Shown here: positions 24,061 to 34,250 of the stretch, piece after piece
How the letters are laid out: each line of letters opens with the position of its first letter
Position numbering within the stretch: position 1 is the first letter of the stretch
Assembly: GCA_029582155.1 (NCBI GenBank)
Contig: CM055911.1
Location: forward strand, 21,386,014 to 21,450,013
Reading direction: 5' to 3'
DNA: 64,000 nucleotides
Origin: Panopea generosa
Taxonomy: Eukaryota; Mollusca; Bivalvia; Adapedonta; Hiatellidae
Position numbers and translations under genes: made by a program
The notes under the pieces: generated by a model
What the model was told of the DNA's origin: nothing
Seen by the model: only the letters and a program-made list of their open reading frames with translations
Databases searched by the model: none

Positions 24061-25784
24061 CTAATCTGAATATATATTAATAATTTAAACAAACAATTGC
24101 TTAGCTCTGCTTCTGTCGAAATAAAACTATCGGATATTTATTACTTAACCGGTAGAAAACATAATATAAAACGTTCTCACTCAAGATCCCGCAATGTAGT
24201 GGTCAATATATGTGGTATACTCTGCCGCAACAACCCGCAATGTTGGAATTTGCTAACTGACAAGGGTTGAACTTTTAGATTTTTACTCGTTTATTTATAC
24301 AAGATATACCTATACCACAAGTTCATCTCAAGAAAATCATGGAATTAAATTATCGTACCGTATGGAATGATACGAATAAACAAAAAAACTAATGGTAAAA
24401 TATGATTAGTTTTACAATAATAAATCCCTTGACCTTTTCCTAAAATACTCATTACTCAACGGATTTTTAAGAAATAAACGTCAAAACGACTTATTCTTTG
24501 ACCCAAAAATAAATATGTAAAATATCTTTGAAATGTATTATCCCTATCTATTTATCTAGCGATAAGTGTACTTGACCGATATTTTGATCGTTTGATCATT
24601 TTATGGTACCAATTAAATACAGATGATCAGTTAACTTAACTTTTATTTCCTAGGAATCCTAGGAATGTTAATGAATACTCGAGCACAGTTAGTGTAATAG
24701 TTTAATCAGTCATCACTATTTTAAGTTGACAAATTGAAATTCATTTTATGGGTTCGTAAGAGTAAAAATTTCGTAAAATGTTGTAAAAAACTATTGTCTA
24801 CGATTATATTATACATATTCTACAGTCGGCAATTGTAGTAATTTCAAAGCTAAATTGGCTCCACAAAGACGCGACATCTTTCATATATAGTTTAAAATAC
24901 GAGTTACGAACAGTTATAGTATAAGAGCTAGTGGAACAGATGTCCTGAATTGCGATGTTTATCTGCATTTTTTAAATGAGCTGAAAAGGGCTGAAACAAT
25001 GATTTTATACCTTTTGGCGTTCTGACAATGTACTGAAATTCTTATAAGTATATTTTATTCAGTACATGTCAGCGTTTTTCAGTACCAATTAGTATTTTAA
25101 ATACATATTTTGTTATTAAAGCGTGTTTTATACATGTAGTTCCTGTGGCTAGCTATTAGCATATTAAACAAAAATTGATTGTATTATTTGCATAAATGAA
25201 ACATAAACAATTTGAACGACGCTGTTCTTGCTGACACCACATGAATGATTTAAGCCACGGAAAATTATTACCTGTGTCACTTAAGTGAAGACGGGTTTAT
25301 TGTTAAAGCCCATAATTGGATGTAGCAATAGGAGACCAGAAGTGACGATTTATAATGTAATTCTGTATTTAAAGGTCAAAGACAACTATTATATGTTGAT
25401 GTATATTGTAATATAGTTGAATAAATGTTTTTGATATTATATTAAAACCACAACAGAAATGATAAAATCTCACATGGTTTTGTTCTTAGTAAATATGACT
25501 CGACATTGTTTGATACTTGGTAACCAAGGTTTAATGAACAGCCTAGTTACAATTTAAAAACACAATACATACATTTCAGTCGGTTAAGTATGGGTAGCAC
25601 TTCAAATCAATGCAAATAATGTTAACCCAGATTAGTCCGTGATCTTCTGAAATTAATTTGACATTTAAGTCTGAAATTAATTTGACATTTTAGATCTCGA
25701 TAGTGTTTAGATTCATTCGTGAAAGTAACACGCTATCTACCAATTGTCAAGACTATATTAAACAAAAATCCAGTAGTTTATCAT
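24061..25784. other. AT-rich non-coding stretch
   Basis: No supported exon or RNA gene. A 17-nt local duplication (CTGAAATTAATTTGACATT) sits at about 25646-25692. Confidence 0.55.
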
Positions 25785-26200
25785 TATATATACAATAACT
25801 ATTTAAATAAATAAGTGAAGATACCGAGTGAGTGATGTTTTTATATCATTTTGCCGCTTTCTATCGCTTGCGTGTTGCTTCGTTTGTTTAGGATTTTTGT
25901 TTTGTTATGGATTCAATGGTAGGGGTATTTTTTAGGTTTTCATACTACACGATGTTTAAATATGATTGTTGGGAAAATGTATTATTTGCTTCAGAAAATG
26001 TCAGCAGCGCCGATCACCAAACGTTATGTGGACCGGTTAATCGTTTAATGCCAATTTATTTGCGTTGTTGATGGTTTTCATCTGCATAGCAAATACAGCA
26101 GTGCAGAACAAGGTAACTTCTTTATTTCATTTATAAATGATACAAACATTTGTCTGTTGTTACATATTGTCTATGTTTCTTATTGACAATACTGGGAGAG
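25785..26200 (+). repeat. Segment upstream of the GPCR pseudogene, present in three copies
   Basis: Paralogous to 18650-19170 and in part to 17505-17720. Because it ends about 170 nt before the receptor-like sequence, it may be the former 5' flank or promoter of the receptor gene. No TATA or start signal is evident. Confidence 0.6.
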
Positions 26201-26369
26201 TTTTACAGTCACTATGATCGAGTGTTATAATATATGTGACTTAGTGTTCAGTTGTTTGTTTATATATTTGATTATGAAGGCCGAAAACATATTTATGATT
26301 AAAACATTTATTAGTGTAATGCTTCCTGATCTGGGAAAAAAGTTATTATACAAACAACTCCAGTACAAG

Positions 26370-27241
26370 TTTGGAACAATATTACTATTTGACAATATTT
26401 ACGAGCATTGTTGTGTATAACAATCATCGGCTTAGTCTGAAATAGTTTAACTGTAAAAGTTCTGTGGAATGCGAGACCATATTCTTCAACAGCTGTATTG
26501 TTTACTGCTTTATCAACTGTAGACACCGAAGTGTTATTAAAAGATGGCGTCCTTTACCTTCTAGATGCTATATTATCAATTGATATCGGTGACTTAGGAT
26601 CAATTGCATGCAAAATGATTTTTTTTTACAGAATGCAATAACACAAATGTCATCGTGGATTCTGTAACATTGGAACGTTTTTATTAGTGAAAGGTTTCCG
26701 TATAAAGTAAAAGCTATGTGTACCGCTAAGAAAGCATTCGTCGTTGTTTGCGTCATAATATGTGTCATTACTGGTCTAAATGCGGCATATTTTGTAAACA
26801 TGAACATTTATTCTAGCTATGAATACAAATCAAACTATATTGTTACCGGCTAATATGTGACTTTTAAAACTGAACTAGATTGTTTCTCATTTTGTGCTCC
26901 ATTAATATTCATATTTGCTGGCAACCTAGCCATTATTAATCAACTCTTCAAAACAAACCAAAGAAGAAAAATCCTGACAACGTCAAAAAACGGATCACAA
27001 ACAAAGTTGACTTTGATGTTGTTATTCGTTAGCTTTGTTGTTGTTTTTTGTTAACCATGGCACTGAAACCTATATTAACTTTCTGATATATAATTCCGTT
27101 AGTGTTGATTTGGCGAGTTCGATTATGGAAACATCAGTCACCTTAAACTATGGATTTAAATTTTTCGGTTACGTTTTTGGAGGGTCAAGATTTAGAGGCG
27201 AACTCAAAGCAATATGTTGTAAATGTAAAACAAATCAGTAA
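26370..27241 (+). pseudogene. Class A (rhodopsin-like) GPCR pseudogene
   Basis: When frames are joined, nearly a whole intronless seven-helix receptor can be followed. TM1 has I-I-G-L-V then a TGA where the GN motif Gly should be, then N-S-L. TM2 has R-P-Y-S-S-T-A-V-L followed by an A-L-S-T-V-D-T segment. ECL1 and the TM3 start have the conserved Cys in I-A-C-K-M. The TM3 end has V-T-L-E-R-F followed by a frame change to I-S-E-R-F-P-Y-K. TM4 is K-K-A-F-V-V-V-C-V-I-I-C. A TAA lies in ECL2. TM5-ICL3 has R-R-K-I-L-T-T-S, TM6 has L-T-L-M-L-L-F-V-S-F and ends at a TAA. The C-tail has G-S-R-F-R-G-E-L-K-A before a CCKCK cysteine cluster and TAA at 27239-27241. The layout resembles lophotrochozoan peptide-receptor-like GPCRs; the ligand is unknown. 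Several stops and at least two frame changes make it non-functional. Confidence 0.8.
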
Positions 27242-28316
27242 ATTGAACATTTCTTTGTTGATAGAAATCACTTCGATTCTAAGTCAAAGTACTATTTGTT
27301 ATTATCCCTCATGACTAGACTCAATAAAACAGAATATTCTATTTCTTCTTAGTCACGATCTGGGCTGCCAATAAATCCTATTTTCAGATTTAAATATGTG
27401 TATGATTATTTTTAAAACTAGTGTTATTGCTTGGTATATAATGCTTGTGGGGAAACATTTACATTATATTTGTCATGCTGTGCATCTACCAATAGCAATG
27501 TGCTTTTGTAGGCTAAAGGCACAGAAACTTTAAGGTGAATTTTTTTCTTGTTTTTTGCTGTTTTATTTTATTTACCTTTTGACATTGTGAAATGACATAT
27601 GCTGAAGTTAAAAGAAAATATATTTATATATTTGCAACATATCCACCTGAAATTTTACACCATGTATGTGAACAAATATCAATTTGATATTGATTGATCC
27701 AAATATACATGTACAATATAATAATACGGTGTAGTTTATTTCTCATTGCAACATCTGTTAGATGTTTTTAGTAGTTTCTTTGTCAAGAATAATTAAAAAC
27801 AAAAAAAATATATATATACATGCAAAGTTTCATTTCATTAACTTACATCTTCTAGCTGATATCCACTTAAACATATATGTGTTAATTGTGTGTTACCTTA
27901 CACATAAAGGTGTAACTTCGTTTGTAGGACTTTGATGGACAATGGATGAAAGAATGAGGTTACGTGCTAGTTAATGGTATACAGTATCCAAGAATTGATT
28001 TTTAGCCAGGCTTTATGCCAAACACATAGCCCTGCTAAAGTCGACGTGATCAAACTCTGCAGTGTTGATCAACGAGCAAATTATTATATGCGACAGGGAC
28101 TACATTATTTTCCTCGAATTTCATTTGTTTATGCATTTAATGTAAGCCAACGCAAACAAATCGAACAATAAATCTGCATCGTGGACATTGTATTAAGTAA
28201 TAAGGAGTTTGCGTTACTGGTAGTGCTGTACTTTTGTTAACATCTGTTTCTGACTTTAATAAATTAGTATCGGTCGGATAACCTAATCTATAACACGAGC
28301 TGATAATTGTTTTATG

Positions 28317-28625
28317 TCAGTGTGCTTTCAAGTTTGAAAGCAGCGTGCCATGGGATGAATAGCAGTCTGCATTCGAATGCATATCAGCATACAATTGAGT
28401 AATTGTAGATATGTAGTCGTTGGAACGGCAATAATCTTTTAAGAATTTCATTATTTCATAAGCGCCATCTGGGATATATACAAATGTACAAACGTTGAAG
28501 GAATTTATTTTCATTGTAGTACCATACACCTCATTTACTATTCCAATTACGACATTGATGTGGCTGTTATTTTGTTTACGGAAGGTGTTTAAAGTGTTGG
28601 GTAACAGTTTGCGTACTTCTACCAT
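28317..28625 (-). CDS. 102-codon open frame preserved in one duplication copy, unknown function
   Basis: An uninterrupted minus-strand frame starting M-V-E-V-R-K-L-L-P-N, with K-Q-N-N-S-H-I-N-V-V and Y-I-P-D-G-A-Y-E-I-M-K-F in the middle. I do not recognise a family. The paralogous sequence at 42850-43150 keeps most residues, including Y-I-P-D-G-A-Y-E-I-M-K-F, but has a frame change near its middle and a TAA near its end. The complex composition, unlike the low-complexity frames nearby, suggests that this is a remnant of a real protein or of a mobile-element protein. There is no clear promoter or splice context, and expression is unproven. Confidence 0.35.
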   Translation of the reverse strand: MVEVRKLLPNTLNTFRKQNNSHINVVIGIVNEVYGTTMKINSFNVCTFVYIPDGAYEIMKFLKDYCRSNDYISTITQLYADMHSNADCYSSHGTLLSNLKAH

Positions 28626-28739
28626 TCCTCAATGTCGGTAGCAAATGTAACTAAATCATTTGCGTTGTTCGTAATCAAATAATTGACTTATTTTGATACT
28701 CTTTGTAATTATATTATTGTCATGTTACAAATGAATAGT

Positions 28740-29205
28740 ATGGTTTATTTTGTCTGTAATGGATAAGTGCCTGTCCAATATAGCACGTGCCTTGTATGAT
28801 ACTTTTGTCTACAAGGGGACAAAGTGGCTATCAGCTATGTTATAACACGTGTCTAGCATGGCAATTTTGTCTGTAACGGAACAAAATGGCTGTCGATATT
28901 ATATAACACGTATCTATCATGGTACTTTTGTCTGTAATGGAAAACTATATCTCTGATATATAACACCTGTCTAGTATGATATTGTTTCTGAAATGGAAAT
29001 AAATGGCTGTCGGATATGAAACACGTGTCTATTGTGGTACTTTTATCTGTAATGGAAAAAAAGATCTCTGATATATATAACACGTGTAAAGAATTGGTAC
29101 TTTTGAATGTTATGAAAAATTGTCTGTCTGATATATAACACGTGTCATGTATGACACTTTTGTCCGTAATTGTGCATTTGTCTGTAATGGAAAACTTTTT
29201 TTCAT
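28740..29205 (+). repeat. ~60-nt minisatellite with ACACGTGTC blocks
   Basis: About seven imperfect copies of TATAACACGTGTCTAGTATG followed by ATACTTTTGTCTGTAATGGA. Further copies lie at 29445-29800 beyond a unique segment, and the paralogous arrays are at 43200-43560 and 43890-44240. The CACGTG core is a palindromic E-box-type hexamer. Confidence 0.85.
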
Positions 29206-29406
29206 AGCAGGAATGTAAACCCACATAAAAATGTATAATAACTGGTTGACTAGCTTTTTTTTTAAAGTGGGTGCAGTGCTCTGCCAACTTTTGCTCTGCT
29301 CATCTGCAACAAGAAATCACAACCACTGCGAACCATTTTGAAAGTATTTCAAAACAAAATTACATAGGCCTTGTTTTTAAGAGTAAGAATCATATTACCA
29401 TTGGGT

Positions 29407-29430
29407 GGGTGGGGGGGGGGGGGAGGGGTA
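29407..29430 (+). repeat. G-run at a duplicated site
   Basis: GGGTGGGTGGGG leading into a long G run, just after CATATTACCA. The paralogous place in copy 2 (43842-43868) has a separate G/A expansion, while a third, shorter copy (about 59722) has only GTGCGGAAAAAGGGG. Confidence 0.85.
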
Positions 29431-29444
29431 ACTGTGTAGTAAGA

Positions 29445-29800
29445 CTTCTATGGCACGTGTCTAGTATAATATATTTGTCTGTTATAGGAATGTATGTTTG
29501 ATTAATAACTCGTGTCTGTTATGATGCCTTTGCTTATAATGAAAAAGGTCTATCTGATATATAAACACGTGGCTGTTATGATACTTTTGCCAGAAATAGA
29601 AATGTGTATGTTATGTATACATGTGTCGTGTATGTTTCTTTCATTTGCATCGCAAACTTTTTATCAGGTATGTAACTAGTGTTGTATGATACATACCACG
29701 CGTCTAGCATATACCACATGACTTGTTTGATACATATGTCATTTTTATCAATTTGATGTTTGGCAAATTCTATGTTATAACACATAACGCGTGTTTTGCC
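29445..29800 (+). repeat. ~60-nt minisatellite, second block
   Basis: Continuation of the ACACGTG/GTGTCTAGTAT-type units seen at 28740-29205, more degenerate towards the right. Confidence 0.75.
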
Positions 29801-29949
29801 TGTATATGTGTGAACATTTTAATTGAAAATTAGGGAGAATAAGTGCAAACTGGAGATAGTTCGAAACCATTTGTATAACCTATTTAAGAAGTGCATACAT
29901 GTATACACCTGTTTAAGAAGTGCGTATTCACCTGCTTAAAGAAATATTG

Positions 29950-30063
29950 TTGCTGTACGGTGTTTAGCGTCGCTTTCAACATTGATGTATGGCCCGGACA
30001 GGGATCGAACCCACGACCTTCCGCATGTGAGACTGAAGGTCTTCTTCTAGTCCACCATTGCAG
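29950..30063 (-). mobile_element. tRNA-derived SINE (Val-like head), copy 1
   Basis: On the minus strand it starts at about TGGTGGACTAGAAGAAGACC (A-box region), has a possible anticodon loop with TCTCACA, and then GGTCGTGGGTTCGATCCC (B box) and a short tail with GAAAGCGACGCTAAACACC. The tRNA-like fold is imperfect and no CCA or processing context exists, so a SINE is more likely than a gene. Its paralogue is at 44361-44475. Confidence 0.7.
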
Positions 30064-30844
30064 TATTTTGCAGATAAGCCAACTTGTACGTACCATAGGT
30101 TGGATTCAGTATAAAATTATGGCGAATCCTTAACAGGGATAAAACAGTTCCCTCCATGAATTAATGAATTAAATAATTCATGAGTGGACTGCCTCATATC
30201 TTAATTAATCAGTTTCTGACTTAATCAAAGTATATCAGCTGCTGTTTTTTTTTCAGGTATTTATTACAGCTTTTGCTACATTTAAATTGCATTATATAGT
30301 AATACTTCCAATCTGTTTATCATATATGTATTTGAAGCATTTTCATTGGACAACGTCAATTTTATTTTTCGATAAAACTCCTGACGCCGGACTACTTTTA
30401 GGTTTCTCCCGCAAACAAAGAAGCATCGACATTTTGATGGTTTGTTAAATATTACACAAACGAAAACGACGTACGCCACGGTTCCACGCATATTTTAATA
30501 ATAAAACAAACAAAGTTTTTTTCTTCAGTTTATTGTTTTATTGATTTCTTTGGTTTTGCGATTTTATTCGGGCGCAACAATCAGACTAGACAGAAACAAT
30601 GAAGTGGGTCATAAAATGTTCAGATTTCAGATATAACGATATAATATCTTGTAACGTAACCATTCATAACTCTTGTTTTCCGAACGTGAATGCTAGTCGT
30701 TGATAAATCACACACAAATCTAACATAAAGTTTTTTGAACTTTATTTGATTTGTGCGTGATTCGACATTATTAACACATGCATAAAAAACAGAAAAAAAT
30801 AATTTAATCATATAATGAATGTTCCACTGTTACTCCACACCAGA

Positions 30845-30917
30845 GTCTTCTGTGGCCGGGTAGTCTAAGGCTTCGTCTCAATATCAATTACCTCTCACCG
30901 CTTAGGTCGTAGAATCG
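30845..30917 (+). mobile_element. tRNA-like SINE fragment
   Basis: GTGGCCGGGTAGTCTAAGGC (A-box-like), then CGTCTCAATATCAATTACCT, then TAGGTCGTAGAATCGTG (decayed B box). It matches the head of the SINE at 53583. The match stops where a fragment of the GPCR 3' end begins. Confidence 0.65.
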
Positions 30918-30992
30918 TGTAAAACAAATCAATAAATTGAACATTTCTTTGTTGATCGAAATCACTTCGATTCTAAGTCAAAGTACTATTTA
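30918..30992 (+). pseudogene. Detached copy of the GPCR 3' end
   Basis: About 75 nt nearly identical to 27225-27300. They cover GTAAAACAAATCA, the receptor's terminal stop region, and AACATTTCTTTGTTGATCGA with TCACTTCGATTCTAAGTCAA. It includes only the last few codons plus 3' flank, so it has no coding value. Confidence 0.85.
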
Positions 30993-31134
30993 ATCACATA
31001 AGTTCATGATAATTATTCGATGAAATTCGATTAAAGTAAAATACCCCTCTACTTTTATAAATCTTCCTCCCATTGCAGTGATATACGTATATATAATTGT
31101 TTACTGCGATTATTCGAATAAGAGAAAGCGCATT

Positions 31135-31345
31135 AGTGTTCTATGGTAGAGCGTGTGTCTCACATGCCTAATGTCACTGGTTCGATCACCGGTCGTGACT
31201 TTACAAGTAGCATACCGTGTGTCTGGGGCATAATAAATCTAGTGTGTCAGCGTTAAGAATACTGTCTCATGTAGACACTGTCGCGATATGACTGAAAACG
31301 CTGAAAACGACGCTAAACACTATGCAACAACAACTACACCATCGA
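31135..31345 (+). mobile_element. tRNA-derived SINE
   Basis: It starts near TGTTCTATGGTAGAGCGTGT (A box) and has CACTGGTTCGATCACC (B box, one mismatch in the T arm). A unique body follows, and it ends in GAAAACGACGCTAAACACTA, the same tail module as the minus-strand SINE at 29950, and an AACAAC run. Confidence 0.75.
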
Positions 31346-31770
31346 CATAAGATATTTACTCTATCTAATTTAATATATTATTAATTAAAGGGTCGGACAA
31401 ACAGAAATATTCGAATTAGGAACATATATCATTGTGTATAACCAACAGTGGTAATTGTCTTATTTCTCAATTAATTAGATATGATAAATAACAAAATATG
31501 ATGATAAGAACCACATCTGTGTTCATGTTTGATTACATTCAGAATAAGTGTGCACTATTAGATTAAAATTCTGAACAGAATTATTAGCGAGTTTACATAG
31601 TGGGACAAAGCTTTGAGGTAATATTTATCTGTTTATATAACATATAATATGTTTAACTGCGTGTACTATTTAGATTATTATTTGTGCATGGGTAGTTTGT
31701 TTTGATTTCTTTTGTGTAGATATGTTCAGGAACTAAATACTCTTTATAACTATACGTATTTTATATTAGT
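31346..31770. other. AT-rich non-coding stretch
   Basis: No supported feature. Confidence 0.55.
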
Positions 31771-31774
31771 CTGT

Positions 31775-31995
31775 AGAACGGTCCCAGCTCTCTCGAATGG
31801 GTCGGTTAAATAGCAATGTTGGGAATGCAACATTTAAGCTTTTTGATTAGTCAGTTGCTTCAACTGAAAGTTGGAATGACGTCACAGTTTCGTACACGTA
31901 CACGTTCAATTGCTATAAATGGTGGAGCAGGCATAGAATCCCCTGATTTTTCATTGGGGGTTAATATACCTGTTTCGGAAGATATCAGGTTCTGG
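31775..31995 (-). mobile_element. ~230-bp dispersed element, inverted copy
   Basis: It reads CTGTAGAACGGTCCCAGCTC, GGTTAAATAGCAATGTTGGG, AGTCAGTTGCTTCAACTGAA, GAATGACGTCACAGTTTCG, GGCATAGAATCCCCTG and GGAAGATATCAGGTTCTGG. It is a good match to the reverse complement of 11585-11825 and to 17815-18005. A 74-codon open frame across it is chance. Confidence 0.82.
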
Positions 31996-32520
31996 GATAT
32001 TAAACTAATTTTAAATGGTCGTCAAATCATATTTCAGTAATTTAAAATAGGATTGTCTAAGTCTGGACCAGATGTATTTTTATGGACAGAACAAACTATC
32101 GCAGTTATTATTGTGAATATATGTTTTATTTATTTTTGTTGATATACCTCTCTAGTGTTCCTTTTTATGCAAAAGAATTGTAATAAAGTATGTGTATCTT
32201 TTCAAGTTAGATAGGCCTTTGACCGATTATGCCACTGTAGTATAACCTCCACCAAATAGGCACGACTCAGCAACTTTAGTTTTCTGTTACGGAAATGCAA
32301 AAAAGCTGTGGACAGCTGTGTCATGAAAATTGGTTTAAGCAAAACCTGGTTCCCTATATTCTGCATACATTTATACTAAAATTATCAGGACAGATACTTA
32401 TACTACTTTAAAAATGCTAAAAGTTTTAATTGGTTGCTGAAATTGACCACGGAAGACTTGGCTGGTCAACTGTGTCAATTAACTAGAGATTGTGTTACAA
32501 ATCACATGCATTTGATTAGT
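31996..32520. other. Non-coding stretch
   Basis: No supported feature. Confidence 0.5.
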
Positions 32521-32524
32521 TCTT

Positions 32525-32715
32525 ATTCGAAGCGGGGACGGCAGTTTTATGGATAGAGTGTTGGTCGCGCACGCCATAGGTTGCGGGTTCGATCCCCAGC
32601 TCGACCCGATGCCTCTCATTAAACAACACTCAGTACTGGTTCTACCCAGGATGCAGACTCGAGAACGGTTCATATAAGCTCTAAGCTTTCATCGCAATCG
32701 AGCTAAAATAAATTT
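32525..32715 (+). mobile_element. tRNA-derived SINE with a CAGTACTGGT-type body
   Basis: A-box region TATGGATAGAGTGTTGGTCG, B box GCGGGTTCGATCCCCAGC, then CACTCAGTACTGGTTCTACC and CTCGAGAACGGTTCATATAA, ending in an A-rich AAAATAAAT tail. The body (CTTAGTACTGGTTATACCCA) recurs at 40885-41010. Confidence 0.8.
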
Positions 32716-34005
32716 GTATAAACTAAGTTCTTACTTTTATTTATATTTACGTGGTTTGACCTGATATGTGCAACAATCAGAACAAATATAATTTAGAATG
32801 CTTCCTTGGATGATATTTGCTCAATGATACTTTCCATTAAAAATTACATTTATAAGAGAATAAGATGAGCAACACAATTCGATAAAAAAATAAGTACGAG
32901 TGATGCGCTTTTAGGTGCCTTCATCGGCAATATTGTGAGACACTCAATGTTGAGCACTGATCTTGCGTACACAAAGTCACGCACACATTACACTATTAAA
33001 AAATCAATATGATAATCTTTATATGAGTATGAGTATATGTTCGTTCTCATACTCACTGGCATGAACAGAATTTGCTTCTTAGTGCCAAAAGTTAATATAG
33101 TGACAGCTCAAAGTCCTACTTGAATGTAGAGGGAGTGGGAACTGGCCTATAACTGGAAAGTTGATAGTTAGGTAAATGTAAACGGTATTATTGATGTTAT
33201 TTTGTGTTAGATATCTTTATCTTCGAACACACCAGTGATGTCCATTCGTCCGTCCGTCAGTTTTTATATACCTTTCATACTTCTATCCGGTTCTCAATAT
33301 CGCAAATTATGCAATTATAATTACGTTTAGATCCTCACTTATATAAACATAACAAAACTTGTACGGACATATTGATGTTCTTAATATATAATAATTTGAT
33401 ACTGAATAAGTTTATAGTTTTGCGAATAGCCATTCAATTGATTGAGGTGTCTATCTTCAAGCTGCTTCAATTGTTTGTCGTGTCCACCATACAGTAATTG
33501 GAATATAAAACTTTACAGAAACAATACAAATAATCTGGTTACTTAAGCTTTTTTTAGATTTAAAAAGGTTATCTGCGTCTCTGTGTAAAACAACGTAATC
33601 TTGTATAAACATTGTACTTGCGTGGAGTATTGATATATTAATGTGCTATGGGATCTTAAGCTGTTCAGCCATGCCTTTAAAAAAAATAAATAGATTGACC
33701 ATTGAGGGTATATATTTGATAATGACACGCGATGAAATGGCTGCGCAGTCTCTCATTTTTTTTAAGAAAACAACATTAAAGAAAAGTAGCAATATTTTTG
33801 TTATATATTTTATTGAAACGGCATGTAATTTTCTGTGTTCGTATCTTCATGTTCAACTAAACGGTTGATGTTTGTCCTTTGTTTTATATAAAATAATGTC
33901 GATGATTTCTACGTTAAAATACGTTTCGACAAATAAACTTTTAAGTATTTTTATAGCAAAAATACTTAAGCACATAAAAAATCACAATAACTGGTAGATT
34001 GGCAA
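32716..34005. other. AT-rich non-coding stretch
   Basis: No supported exon or RNA gene. Short open frames on both strands lack motifs. Confidence 0.5.
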
Positions 34006-34250
34006 ACTGGTTTGTTTTTAAAAAGGCAGTGCACAATGGCACCCTAACATTGGTTTTTAAAAAGAAGAAGTCGTCATTATTATTTGATTGTGTTAAAATC
34101 CATTTTTATACCAGTGATATCTTATTGAAGTATATGCTGTATCAGGTTTTGCTTAACTCATCTGCAGCAAGAAACCACATCCACTATAAACTATTTTTAA
34201 GATATTCCAAGTCAATATTTTAATTGCACGACTCATGTTTCTGTATCCGA
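34006..34250 (+). repeat. Fragment of the duplicated segment
   Basis: A diverged match to 29240-29400: ACTCATCTGCAGCAAGAAAC, then CACATCCACTATAAACTATT and preceding AAAAAGGCAGTGCACAATGG. The G-run site is missing. Confidence 0.6.

Larger units (their letters stand above)
27470..30750 (+). repeat. Segmental duplication, copy 1
   Basis: Collinear with 41220-45435. Shared landmarks in order include GTGCTTTTGTAGGCTAAAGG, the GCCAAACACATAGCCCTGCT block, TATCGGTCGGATAACCTAAT, TTTCAAGTTTGAAAGCAGCG, the ACACGTGTC minisatellite, the G-run after CATATTACC, a minus-strand tRNA-like SINE, and GAAGCATCGACATTTTGATG. Copy 1 lacks the Tc1 fragment and the Meta-type SINE found in copy 2, so those inserted later or were lost here. 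Confidence 0.92.

Noticed and set aside
29950..30063. Functional tRNA-Val gene on the minus strand
   Set aside because: The acceptor stem does not pair well, it has a SINE tail, and a decayed duplicate exists at 44361. A SINE explains it better.
32525..32610. Functional tRNA gene
   Set aside because: A and B boxes are present, but the stems are imperfect and a SINE body with A-rich tail follows. The body recurs at 40885.
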